Assembly: GCA_031277535.1 (NCBI GenBank)
Contig: JAITMD010000008.1
Span: forward strand, 62,001 to 126,000
Length of the DNA stretch: 64,000 nucleotides
From: Flavobacteriaceae bacterium
Lineage (GTDB): Bacteria; Bacteroidota; Bacteroidia; Flavobacteriales; Flavobacteriaceae
Reading direction: 5' to 3'
In this document: piece after piece, positions 28,097-36,844 of the stretch
How positions within the stretch are numbered: the stretch's first letter is position 1
Layout: every line of letters begins with the position of its first letter
The notes under the pieces: model-generated
Seen by the model: the letters and a program-made list of their open reading frames with translations, nothing else
Told to the model about the DNA's origin: nothing
Database searches by the model: none
Made by a program: the position numbers and the translations under genes

Positions 28097-29350
28097 ATGA
28101 GAGTATTCAAATTTGGTGGAGCTTCTGTGCGAGATGCAGAGAATGTAAAAAACGTATGTAAAGTACTACAAACAGTAGGTTGTGACAATTGTTTGATTAT
28201 TGCTTCGGCAATGGGAAAAACAACTAATGCCCTTGAAACTGTCGTACACAACTATTTTCAAAATCGTTTTGACTTAGCAGAATCGGTAGATATCGTTAAA
28301 AACTACCATTTAGACATTGTACACGAATTATTTCCAGACACAACACATGAAATATATCAAAAACTAACAGAGTTATTTGAAGGCATTACCCATTTCTTAT
28401 TAAACAACAAATCACCAAACTACAACTTTGTTTACGATCAGATTGTAAGTAATGGGGAAATCATATCTACCATAATTCTACATTATTATTTACAAGAAGT
28501 AGGCATTGTCAATCAATGGGTAGATGCACGTTATTTAATCAAAACAGACACCAAATATAGAGATGCAGAAGTGCAATGGGACATGACTGTAGAGAGTATC
28601 AAAAAACACATTGATCCAACTAAATTAAATATTACTCAAGGGTTTATTGGTTCAGATTACAACGGCTTTTCTACAACATTAGGAAGAGAAGGTTCAGATT
28701 ATTCAGCTGCCATATTTGCCTACGCGATGGATGCTGAGAGTGTAACCATATGGAAAGACGTACCTGGGGTGCTTAATGCAGACCCACGCTACTTTACAGA
28801 CACCATATTATTAGAACATATCTCTTATGCCGAAGCAATAGAATTAGCTTTTTATGGTGCATCTGTTATCCACCCTAAAACGTTGCAACCCTTACGTCAA
28901 AAAGAGATTCCCCTTTATGTAAAGTCTTTCATCAATCCAACTTTACCAGGAACCAATGTATCCAAGGGAGCTCCTCTTACACCACAGGTTCCATGTTTTA
29001 TTGTAAAAAAAGACCAATTGCTGATCTCCCTTTCTTCTAAAGACTTCTCGTTTATTATGGAGCAAAACATCAGTGACATCTTTAAGTTATTTGGGGAATA
29101 CAATATCAAAGTAAACGTAATTCAAAACTCAGCTATTAGTTTCTCTGTCTGTGTAGAAGATAAGTTTAACCACTTCGAAAGTGTACGCGCAATCTTAGCA
29201 GATAAATTTAGAGTGAGTTACAATGAGAATGTATCACTATACACCATTCGTCATTTCGAAGAGCATTCAGCACATGCTATATTAGCAGACAAAACGCTAT
29301 TGTTAAAACAAGTAAATAGAGAAACCATGCAAATGGTTACAAAAGAATAA
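28097..29350 (+). CDS. lysC: Aspartate kinase, monofunctional
   Basis: Phosphorylates aspartate, the first step toward lysine, threonine, methionine and diaminopimelate. The 417-residue protein starts with the KFGGASV ATP/aspartate motif. It has the amino-acid kinase fold (1-270; SNGEIIST, GREGSDYSA, DVPGVLNADPR) and a C-terminal ACT region (about 300-400) for feedback control. No homoserine dehydrogenase domain is fused. The symbol is by family; which of several aspartate kinases it is cannot be told here. Confidence 0.9.
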   Translation: MRVFKFGGASVRDAENVKNVCKVLQTVGCDNCLIIASAMGKTTNALETVVHNYFQNRFDLAESVDIVKNYHLDIVHELFPDTTHEIYQKLTELFEGITHFLLNNKSPNYNFVYDQIVSNGEIISTIILHYYLQEVGIVNQWVDARYLIKTDTKYRDAEVQWDMTVESIKKHIDPTKLNITQGFIGSDYNGFSTTLGREGSDYSAAIFAYAMDAESVTIWKDVPGVLNADPRYFTDTILLEHISYAEAIELAFYGASVIHPKTLQPLRQKEIPLYVKSFINPTLPGTNVSKGAPLTPQVPCFIVKKDQLLISLSSKDFSFIMEQNISDIFKLFGEYNIKVNVIQNSAISFSVCVEDKFNHFESVRAILADKFRVSYNENVSLYTIRHFEEHSAHAILADKTLLLKQVNRETMQMVTKE

Positions 29351-29392
29351 AAACAAACAAGGCTATCTTTATCAGATAGCCTTGTTTGTTTT
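29350..29392 (+). terminator. Long terminator after aspartate kinase
   Basis: A perfect 19-base-pair stem starting in the stop codon (29350-29368 with 29374-29392), loop TTATC. It is AT-rich at the base and GC-rich at the tip. Confidence 0.85.
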
Positions 29393-30210
29393 ATAAAAAC
29401 GCAGATACACCATATAAAAGAAATAAGGTATTCCAAGGACATACCATCTACATTAGTTCTCACAAAAGACAGACAGTATATCATATACGCTAATTATTAC
29501 CCTTCCAAAAATCACCACTTTCAATCCGGAAAAACAACTACTCTACCATTCCAAACGATGGACAATATAAAGTGGTAGATAATAACTTATGTTTTGAGAA
29601 AAACCTATAACAACCTTTATTCATTCTATTCTCTGAAAAAAAAGTGATACGTTATTTTTAAATTCACCCCATAATACTATATTTAGTTCACTAAATAGAA
29701 GTAAAACACTTCACTTTTTCCTATTTTTTACTCAAAAACAGTCATTCAGCTCTTAAATAAAGAAAAAACTTATACTTTTTTTTCAAATCCTAAAATCATA
29801 TTTCGCTGATTATTAAAAAGATACTGAAAAACCTCTCTTTTTATCCAATTTTGAACCTGCCTTTAAAGCCATATAATACGGGGATTCTTCGAAGTTCCTT
29901 GGGCAATTGGTGCACAATACCTCGGGTTTAGTTGGGTAAAGACAGCTTTTGTCGAACAATTCTCCTCGCATTCCCCTACTATTCCCCTCTAATCATCGAT
30001 TGAATTAGGGAAAAACTAAAACACCTATAAAAACAAAACAGTTCTTGTGTTGATAAACAAGCATAGGTTACCAACACAGCCCTTGCTATTGTTGATAAGT
30101 AGGACTATGGAATACGTACAAAAAACGAAAAATGTTTATAACTTCAATAAAATAAAATTGGAAAAGTAGTTATCAACAAAAAAGGATGATGGAAAGGATA
30201 TTTTTGAAAA
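29393..30210. other. 818-base non-coding region, AT-rich with DnaA-box-like cluster
   Basis: This is the largest gap between genes in the window. No frame looks coding. The first two thirds are very AT-rich with A and T runs. A GC-richer patch lies around 29870-30000. The last 170 bases hold repeated TGTTGATAA/TTATCAACA words. It lies between two convergent genes (aspartate kinase + and a membrane protein -), so it need not contain promoters. Confidence 0.7.
30048..30178. repeat. Cluster of DnaA-box-like 9-mers
   Basis: TGTTGATAA at 30048-30056 and 30090-30098, and its complement TTATCAACA at 30170-30178, plus TTACCAACA at 30068-30076. The exact word is one base from the DnaA box TTATCCACA. 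Binding by DnaA is not shown. Confidence 0.45.
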
Positions 30211-31023
30211 TTAGCGCTTTTTCTTCTTTCTTTTATTTTTCTTCCTGTTGTAAGGACTCTCTACGGTAGTTTCTGTTGCCATACGGTAAGCTTTGTAAAA
30301 AAACGTATAGAAAATAATAAAAACATTATAGAAAATATAAACAAGAACTAAATAACCATGTCTTTTAAAATCACCTGCAAAAACCATAATTAGAGCCATC
30401 AACAAAGTGATTGGTACCATTTTTTTCAAAATCTTGCCAATAAACCCCGCTACAGGTGATATACTTCCCTTAAACAACAAGGCCCCCAAACCTAATAAAA
30501 CAATAAAAATAGTAACCACACAACTAATAGCGGACACCACTACGGCACTTCCTCTTATCAAAAATAAACACCACTCGTCCCAATCAAGACCATACTGTAT
30601 GGTTACGTTACTCCCAATTACTGGTTTTTGTGCCATTGGTAGATCAACCTCATCTACAATAAGCTTGCCCTCTTTATTCTCATAAGCCACCTGCATGGTA
30701 TACACATATTGCCTACCACTCTCATCTTCATTCAATCGATATGAAACCACCTCTGCTACTTGCACTCCAGATTTGAACGCCTTTTGACTTGCTGCATACA
30801 CATTTTTATGAAAAGCATTGTAAGTAAGTGCACAAACGAGAAACATGCTACCCAAAACAAGAAAGATATAAATGTACTCGCCCATTCTTTCCATCATTGT
30901 CACAAAACCCGTTCTTTGCCCAGTAAGGTAGCGGTACAAAAACCAACAGATATAAACAATAGCTAATATAGCAGCCCATTTAATAGCTGATAAACCTAAA
31001 AAAGAAAAGATAAATGGTGTCAT
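30211..31023 (-). CDS. Membrane protein with DUF3592-like loop, unknown function
   Basis: I do not recognise a named family with certainty. The 270-residue product has two helices near the N-terminus (about 8-30 and 50-70), a soluble segment of about 80 residues with beta character (VAEVVSYR ... VTIQYGLD), then three more helices and a very basic tail ending KKNKRKKKKR. The soluble loop looks like DUF3592, whose function is unknown. The frame is open to a TTG at 31032, but the ATG at 31023 is preferred. It follows a second membrane protein gene by 20 bases. Confidence 0.65.
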   Translation of the reverse strand: MTPFIFSFLGLSAIKWAAILAIVYICWFLYRYLTGQRTGFVTMMERMGEYIYIFLVLGSMFLVCALTYNAFHKNVYAASQKAFKSGVQVAEVVSYRLNEDESGRQYVYTMQVAYENKEGKLIVDEVDLPMAQKPVIGSNVTIQYGLDWDEWCLFLIRGSAVVVSAISCVVTIFIVLLGLGALLFKGSISPVAGFIGKILKKMVPITLLMALIMVFAGDFKRHGYLVLVYIFYNVFIIFYTFFYKAYRMATETTVESPYNRKKNKRKKKKR

Positions 31024-31043
31024 AAATTTCAATAGTCTAAAAA

Positions 31044-31703
31044 TTAATGAGCTTTTACGCTCTTTGGTTTTTTCTTGTCTTGTTGTTGCTTTTTAGGAGA
31101 AATACTCTTCTTTTTAGGAATTAATTCTCCCTTCCACAGCAACTTCAGATATACCAATAACCCTAAGGTAAATACTACGATAAAGAGTACCAATACAACA
31201 TAAGTCCAAATCTTTTTTTGATTACCTGGTTCATCTTCTTTTAGTAAGCCGTATATAAATATCATATCAAACAAAAAAAGAGCAAATGGTACCCCAAAAC
31301 CAAGCATTAATTTGCTCACAAATGCCTTATACCACTCCATAGCATACCCCATTGCATAAAGCATCATACCCACAAATAAGACAAGCAAAAAACCGACAAC
31401 AACTATAGCTACCGAAAGCCTAATGATTCCCCAGATATTTAACAATCCAAAACTATTATAAATATGAATTCCTAACAAGGTGGTACTGATAAATGTAATG
31501 GCAGAAAAAATAGATACCAATAAAAATATACTTCCATACAAACGAACTTTGTGAGGAACGCTTATTTTTCGTTGATTACCTCGTTTAACAATGCGATAAG
31601 TAAGCCAACAACAGTACAGGAATCCAAAAATAACGGAAAAACCTAATGGCGTAATACTCATTAAAAAATAAGACAATGGCATATGTATCTTGTTATAATT
31701 CAT
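31044..31703 (-). CDS. Multi-pass membrane protein, unknown function
   Basis: Unrecognised. The 219 residues form about five membrane helices (roughly 11-33, 52-77, 88-120, 130-153, 166-190), and a Lys-rich tail (KKKSISPKKQQQDKKKPKS) predicts a cytoplasmic C-terminus. The first helix ends CCWLTYRIVKR, much like ICWFLYRYL in the gene downstream and VFWLAYRIIK in the broken gene upstream. A second Met at residue 8 could also start translation. It is probably cotranscribed with the gene at 30211. Confidence 0.65.
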   Translation of the reverse strand: MNYNKIHMPLSYFLMSITPLGFSVIFGFLYCCWLTYRIVKRGNQRKISVPHKVRLYGSIFLLVSIFSAITFISTTLLGIHIYNSFGLLNIWGIIRLSVAIVVVGFLLVLFVGMMLYAMGYAMEWYKAFVSKLMLGFGVPFALFLFDMIFIYGLLKEDEPGNQKKIWTYVVLVLFIVVFTLGLLVYLKLLWKGELIPKKKSISPKKQQQDKKKPKSVKAH

Positions 31704-31771
31704 TTATTTAATAGGCTTTCTATGCAAACAATTTTGTTGAACGATAAAAAACGGCCTTTATTTGTACACTT

Positions 31772-31946
31772 TTATTCTCTATCAATAGATTCATTCTCTA
31801 TCGATTCCTTATCCCTCAAACCAAATTCATCTTCTAATAAAACCAATTTTATTATTCGATAAGCAAGCCAAAACACATAACCGATAGCCAAAATAAGGGC
31901 ATATTCGATTGTAGAAAAGTGTTTTTAGTTCTTCCAAAAATTGCAT
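31772..31946 (-). pseudogene. Frameshifted small membrane protein gene
   Basis: An ATG at 31946 opens MQFLEELKT. The frame that continues as a clear membrane helix (STIEYALILAIGYVFW, then LAYRIIK) and charged tail (to a TAA at 31772) is offset by one base. In its own frame that helix segment is preceded by a stop and has no ATG. Removing one base from the CTTTTC run would join the two halves into a 57-residue protein. The helix ends in the same W-L-x-Y-R pattern as the two genes that follow. It is either a recent frameshift or a sequencing error. The rest of 31704-32054 shows no gene. Confidence 0.55.
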
Positions 31947-32054
31947 TGTATTTTATTAAAAATCAATCAAAACTACCACTCTTTCAATTGTTAAAAAAAT
32001 TTTCACACCACAAATTACTATGATATCTTTACTCTTCAACTCCAATATCAAATT

Positions 32055-32897
32055 ATGCCTATCCTATTAAAAGACAAAATAGTATCCTTTGCACAAGCCA
32101 ACGAAAACATCAGAGCCGTTATACTCAATGGCTCCAGAGCTAACTCTAAGGTAGTACCAGATGCCTATCAAGATTATGACATTGTGTATTTTGTAAGTGA
32201 TCTTGAAAAAATCAATAGTGAAACGCTTATTCATCAAACATTTGGCACTCCCATTATACAGCAATTACCAGATGTCATGCTATTAGGAAATAATCCTTTG
32301 GCCAAGTCGATATCTTATACTTACTTAATGATATTTGACGACAACAGTAGACTTGACTTAACGTTATTTCCTCTCAATCAATTGGCAAAATACCAAGCAG
32401 ATAGCTTATCTGTTGTATGGATAGACAAAGATGATATCTTCCAAAATATTCCTCCGGCTTCTGATGTAGACTATCACGTGCAGCGACCTTCACAAAGAGA
32501 GTTTACGGAAGTATGTAATGAATTTTGGTGGTGTACCACGAATGTAGCTAAAGGCTTGGCAAGACAAGAGATTGTTTACGCTAAAGACATGATGGAAAAT
32601 GTGGTTCGCCCTATGTTTTTACAATTAATTGCATGGAAAATAGGAAGTGAAAACAACTTTAGTGTTTCCGTAGGTAAATCAGGCAAATACATCAAGCAAT
32701 ACTTAAGTGATGCAGTCTATGCTAAAATAACAGCTACTTACTGTGATGCTACTATTGAAAATAATTGGACAGCTCTATACAGCATGTGCTTATTCTTTCA
32801 AGAGTTACAACGCGAATTGGGACAACAGTTGCAATTAAAGGTAAATACAGCAGAAGGAAATAATAGTTTGTCTTATTTACGCACCTTAAAAGGATAA
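32055..32897 (+). CDS. Aminoglycoside 6-adenylyltransferase (ANT(6)) family protein
   Basis: A nucleotidyltransferase-fold protein of 280 residues. The N-terminal motif NGSRANSKV followed by YQDYDIVYFV matches streptomycin adenylyltransferases of the ANT(6)/AadE type: the GS motif and the D-x-D metal site are present, as is the family LDLTLFPL strand with its third Asp. It is near full family length. The base composition does not stand out from its neighbours and no mobile element is nearby, so it looks like a resident chromosomal gene. Streptomycin modification is possible but not certain. Confidence 0.85.
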   Translation: MPILLKDKIVSFAQANENIRAVILNGSRANSKVVPDAYQDYDIVYFVSDLEKINSETLIHQTFGTPIIQQLPDVMLLGNNPLAKSISYTYLMIFDDNSRLDLTLFPLNQLAKYQADSLSVVWIDKDDIFQNIPPASDVDYHVQRPSQREFTEVCNEFWWCTTNVAKGLARQEIVYAKDMMENVVRPMFLQLIAWKIGSENNFSVSVGKSGKYIKQYLSDAVYAKITATYCDATIENNWTALYSMCLFFQELQRELGQQLQLKVNTAEGNNSLSYLRTLKG

Positions 32898-33041
32898 ATA
32901 AAACACTGTGCCCTCTAAGATGTACTTCACTTAGCGATAAATCCACAAAAAGCACTCACAAACAATAAAATAGAAGTTAATTCAAGTACATCTTGTCTAT
33001 ATATTTTGTACCTTAACTACAATCTTAAAAACACAACCACC

Positions 33042-33260
33042 ATGAAATATGTTAGAGAATTTTCGTCATTAGACTTTGACAACAATGTCTTAGTAGTCGA
33101 TTTTAAAGACCATCAAATCGAAAACCCAATTGTACAAGTATCACAAATTATAGATGAATTTGTCTATCAAATTGTTCCTTGCAAAATATTTGTATCCAAA
33201 GCCCACAATATTGATGTTTATGTAGATACTCCTTTCAAAGGACGTATTGTAGTGAGATAA
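33042..33260 (+). CDS. Small conserved-looking protein, unknown
   Basis: Unrecognised 72-residue protein starting MKYVREFSSLDFDNN, with alternating hydrophobic strands (VLVVDFKDH, KIFVSKAHNIDVYVD) and no membrane helix or signal. The open frame extends back to a TTG at 33006, but the ATG at 33042 is preceded by an A/C-rich leader and is more plausible. It stands alone between the ANT(6)-like gene and the large surface protein gene. It could be a small beta-rich cytoplasmic protein. No function is proposed. Confidence 0.6.
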   Translation: MKYVREFSSLDFDNNVLVVDFKDHQIENPIVQVSQIIDEFVYQIVPCKIFVSKAHNIDVYVDTPFKGRIVVR

Positions 33261-33322
33261 TTCTATTTTGCTTGTCTTATTTTTATTTGTGTTATAAAAA
33301 TGTGAAATAAAGCCAAAAAGGT

Positions 33323-33330
33323 TACTTTTG
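33323..33330 (+). promoter_or_regulatory. Probable -7 box of large surface protein gene
   Basis: TACTTTTG matches TAnnTTTG 23 bases before the ATG at 33354. The -33 region has only a partial TGTG match at 18-base spacing. Confidence 0.5.
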
Positions 33331-33353
33331 ACATTGCCTTACCTTGTTTTTGT

Positions 33354-36300
33354 ATGCCTTGTCTAAAGTACCTTTTTGCTGTATTCTTATGTGTTACTTG
33401 CTACCTAGCAAGTATAGCACAAGAAAGCTTGTACAAAAAAATACAGTGGCGCACAACTACAGATACGCTCTACTTGCCTGACACCGCGTTAAACAATACT
33501 TATTTTGAAGTAAAATACTTGGATGGTACAACTGTATCTCCAACGCAATATACGGTTGACTTTACCAACCGCAAAGTGTTTTTTACTGTGCCTCCTCCAC
33601 AAGACACTGTAGAAGTCAATTACTTAGAGTTGCCTTCTTTTCTAACGCAAGCCTATAGCTATTACCCCGTAAGTAGCATTGTACCTAATGAAGCTGGTGA
33701 AACAATTTTTAAACATGAATCAATCAACAAAACAACCTTTACTCCTTTAGAAGGTTTAAACACGATGGGAAGTTTGTCGCGAGGTTTAACAATGGGGACC
33801 AATCAAAGTGCTGTAACTACATCTAACTTAGACTTACAAATAACAGGAAAATTGTCGGACAGAGTAAGTATTCGCGCTTCTATACAAGACAATAATATGC
33901 CCTTACAATACGGAGGGTATTCTCAAAAAATCAATGAGTTTGATCAGATTTTTATGGAGTTATATACTGATACTTGGTATATTCGAGCAGGAGACATCTT
34001 TTTGGAAAACAGAAAAAGTCGCTTTCTCAACTTCAACAAAAAAGTACAAGGGTTATCAACCAAAATTACTTATGGAGAAGAAGGAAATACAACCACAGTA
34101 GAAGCAGCTGTAGGTTTGGCACGTGGACAATATGCTCGAAGTACTTTTCAACCTGCAGAAGGCAATCAGGGACCTTACAAGTTAAAAGGCAACAAAGGAG
34201 AATTGTACATCTTAGTGATAGCGGGTTCTGAAAAAGTATATAGCAATGGACTACTGCTTAAACGCGGTGAGGAAAATGACTATGTGATTGATTATAACTC
34301 TGGTGAAATACGTTTTACACCTCGCTATCCCATTACCTCAGAAATGCGTATTGCCATTGAATATCAATACACTGACAGAACATATACCCGCTATACTGCA
34401 TACGGGAACATACAACACGATGCCGAAAAATGGAGTATTGGAGGAAGTATCTTTACTGAGAGTGACTTAAAAAATCAACCTTTACAACAAAATTTGACAG
34501 CCGAACAAATAGCTGTTTTACAACAGGCAGGGAACGATCCTACTAAAATGGTAGCTCCATCAGCTTATAGAGATGCCTATTCTGAAAACAAAATCTTGTA
34601 CAAAAAAGAAAACTTACCACAAGGTGGCGATTACTTTGTGTTTTCTAAAAATGAAGCAGATGAGTTGTACAATGTAGCCTTCTCTTTTGTGGGCAAAAAT
34701 AATGGAGATTATGTACTTAAATCGTCTATTGCTATTGGGAAAATATATGAATATGTTCCTCCAATGAATGGAATAAGTCAAGGAAATTATTCTCCTATCG
34801 TTCGTTTAATCGCTCCCATAGCAAACACTATTGCAACAGTAAATGGTAAATATGAACCTTCTGAAAAAACAATGATTACAGCAGAAGTAGCGCTAAACAA
34901 ACACGATGAGAACTTATTTTCATCCCTGGACGAAGAAAAAAATAAAGGTTGGGCCACCACTTTTAAGTTTAAACAACGCTTGTGGACGGGTGAAAAAATA
35001 ACGTGGAATAGCTTTGGTGATTTTCAGTTTATCCATCAAAATTTTAAACCTATTGAGAACCTATTTAGCATAGAGTTTGACAGAGATTGGAATATCTATT
35101 ATACACAAGGGAATCAGAGTTTAGTCTCTACAGGAATACAAGCAAAATTTGCTAACAAAGGAGAAGTGACTTATGCTTTAGAAAATCTTCAATACGGTTC
35201 GGACTTTAAAGGAAATCGTCATCGCCTATATGGAACCTATAACAATGGGGTATGGAATGTGCGTACTCATAATAGTATAATGCATTCTGAGGCTGAAAAA
35301 GTAAAAACAACTTTTAATCGCAGTACCACAGAAGTTAAATACAACTTTACCAAAAATTGGGTAGGTGGAGCATTTGATTTTGAAGACAGACAAGAAAAAG
35401 ACAAATTGACGCAACTACTCAACAAATTAAGTAGTAGAAATACAACCTACAAAGCTTTTGTAGGAAGAGGAGATTCGCTGGGTATATATGGAGAATTTGG
35501 TTACATACACCGTATGAATGATAGCCTTAAAGAAGGAGTATTGACAAAAACATCTACTGCAAACACCCTTTATTTTAAATCTCAATTGATTAAAAATAAA
35601 ACTACAGACCTAAATGTGTTTATCAATCACCGTACTTTGACCTTTACAGAAACGGGAATGCCAAAGGAAACTTCTTTAAATACGCGCATTCTCTATAATG
35701 ATCAATTCTATAAAGGTTTTATTCAATCAAGTACTTTATACGAAACAAGTTCTGGTACTATTGCGCAACAAGAATTTACTTATTTAGAAGTAGAACCTGG
35801 ACGAGGACAATATATGTGGGTAGATTATAACAACAACGGTATTCAAGAATTAGAAGAATTTGAGTTGGCACCTTATCCTGACTTAGGTAAATATGTTCGT
35901 TTGTATTTACCTAATCAGATCTTTTTACCTACACATCAAAACAAGATTGTGCAAAGTATTTCTATTAACCCTTCTGCCATGTGGAACAATAGTACAGGAT
36001 GGAAGCGCATTCTAAGTCTATTTTACAATCAGGCATCCTATTTAATAGAACGAAAAGATTTGAAAAATGGGCAAGCAATTAACCTTAATCCTTTTAGAGC
36101 GATAGACAAAGCTATGTTAGGATTGAATGAAAGTTTGAGAAATACATTGTACTACAATAGAGGAAAACAACAACACAGTGTAACCTATACCTATATTTGG
36201 AATAGAAACAAGAACTTGTTGTCATATGGTACAACGTCTAACCAGACTCATACACATCAATTCAATTACAATCACCTTATTGCGAAAATGTGGTTGGTTT

Positions 36301-36767
36301 CTGTTTTTGGACAAAATAGTGTACAAGAAACTACCTCTGAATCATACGCCACTAAAAATTACAATCTACACATCAATAGTATTGAACCTCGTTTGTCCTA
36401 TTTGTTTACAACTACGGCCAGTTTGGATATCTTCTACTCTTTTCAAGAAAAAAAGAATGTGCTGGAAACATTTGAATTGTTAAAACAACACCGTTTTGGA
36501 GCTTCTTTTTTATATACAAAATCTTCTAAAGTATCTATTAATGGAGAAATAAGTTTATATAAGAATCAATTTATAGGAAACACGTATTCTCCTGTAGGTT
36601 ATCAAATGTTGGAAGGCCTACAACCTGGTAGCAATTTGACATGGCGTTTAATGGCACAACGAAACCTAACACAATATTTAGATCTAAGTTTACAATACCA
36701 AGGGAGAAGTAATCAGTCAACTGCTACAATTCATACAGGAAGTGTACAGTTAAGGGCTTTCTTTTAA
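33354..36767 (+). CDS. Large outer-membrane beta-barrel-type protein, unknown function
   Basis: The 1137-residue precursor has a signal peptide (about 1-22, cleavage near ASIAQ). A beta-sandwich-like N-terminal part (to about 115) leads into GSLSRGLTMGTNQSAVTT and a long run of amphipathic beta strands. The last residue is Phe, as in outer-membrane barrels. At residues 824-835 an EF-hand-like loop DYNNNGIQELEE offers a calcium site. The strand pattern with FNKKVQG and DxNxNG(I)xE reminds me of the gliding/secretion protein SprA, but the protein is half that size. I infer a surface-exposed barrel. Its partners are unknown. Confidence 0.75.
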   Translation: MPCLKYLFAVFLCVTCYLASIAQESLYKKIQWRTTTDTLYLPDTALNNTYFEVKYLDGTTVSPTQYTVDFTNRKVFFTVPPPQDTVEVNYLELPSFLTQAYSYYPVSSIVPNEAGETIFKHESINKTTFTPLEGLNTMGSLSRGLTMGTNQSAVTTSNLDLQITGKLSDRVSIRASIQDNNMPLQYGGYSQKINEFDQIFMELYTDTWYIRAGDIFLENRKSRFLNFNKKVQGLSTKITYGEEGNTTTVEAAVGLARGQYARSTFQPAEGNQGPYKLKGNKGELYILVIAGSEKVYSNGLLLKRGEENDYVIDYNSGEIRFTPRYPITSEMRIAIEYQYTDRTYTRYTAYGNIQHDAEKWSIGGSIFTESDLKNQPLQQNLTAEQIAVLQQAGNDPTKMVAPSAYRDAYSENKILYKKENLPQGGDYFVFSKNEADELYNVAFSFVGKNNGDYVLKSSIAIGKIYEYVPPMNGISQGNYSPIVRLIAPIANTIATVNGKYEPSEKTMITAEVALNKHDENLFSSLDEEKNKGWATTFKFKQRLWTGEKITWNSFGDFQFIHQNFKPIENLFSIEFDRDWNIYYTQGNQSLVSTGIQAKFANKGEVTYALENLQYGSDFKGNRHRLYGTYNNGVWNVRTHNSIMHSEAEKVKTTFNRSTTEVKYNFTKNWVGGAFDFEDRQEKDKLTQLLNKLSSRNTTYKAFVGRGDSLGIYGEFGYIHRMNDSLKEGVLTKTSTANTLYFKSQLIKNKTTDLNVFINHRTLTFTETGMPKETSLNTRILYNDQFYKGFIQSSTLYETSSGTIAQQEFTYLEVEPGRGQYMWVDYNNNGIQELEEFELAPYPDLGKYVRLYLPNQIFLPTHQNKIVQSISINPSAMWNNSTGWKRILSLFYNQASYLIERKDLKNGQAINLNPFRAIDKAMLGLNESLRNTLYYNRGKQQHSVTYTYIWNRNKNLLSYGTTSNQTHTHQFNYNHLIAKMWLVSVFGQNSVQETTSESYATKNYNLHINSIEPRLSYLFTTTASLDIFYSFQEKKNVLETFELLKQHRFGASFLYTKSSKVSINGEISLYKNQFIGNTYSPVGYQMLEGLQPGSNLTWRLMAQRNLTQYLDLSLQYQGRSNQSTATIHTGSVQLRAFF

Positions 36768-36816
36768 GGCAATGTAAACACATGACCTTTGTTTAATGCA
36801 GATTCAAATCGTTTTG

Positions 36817-36824
36817 TACTTTTG
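36817..36824 (+). promoter_or_regulatory. Probable -7 box of 2H phosphoesterase gene
   Basis: TACTTTTG matches TAnnTTTG, 20 bases before the ATG at 36845. A TTTG lies 25 bases upstream, a little too far. Confidence 0.45.
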
Positions 36825-36844
36825 TGTAACCAACAACTGCTATT

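Noticed and set aside
29251..29484. Minus-strand frame of 77 codons running through the terminator after aspartate kinase.
   Set aside because: It crosses the 19-base-pair terminator stem and the end of lysC and has no recognisable domain. It reads as a shadow.
3710..32980. The 14-base word AAAATAGAAGTTAA occurs at 3710-3723 and 32967-32980, both in intergenic DNA.
   Set aside because: In AT-rich DNA of this length many 14-base words are expected to recur by chance. The flanks align only weakly.
32917..32994. Inverted repeat AAGATGTACTT / AAGTACATCTT, 56 bases apart, before the small gene at 33042.
   Set aside because: An 11-base inverted repeat within 100 bases is expected several times by chance in this window. 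No link to a regulator is visible.
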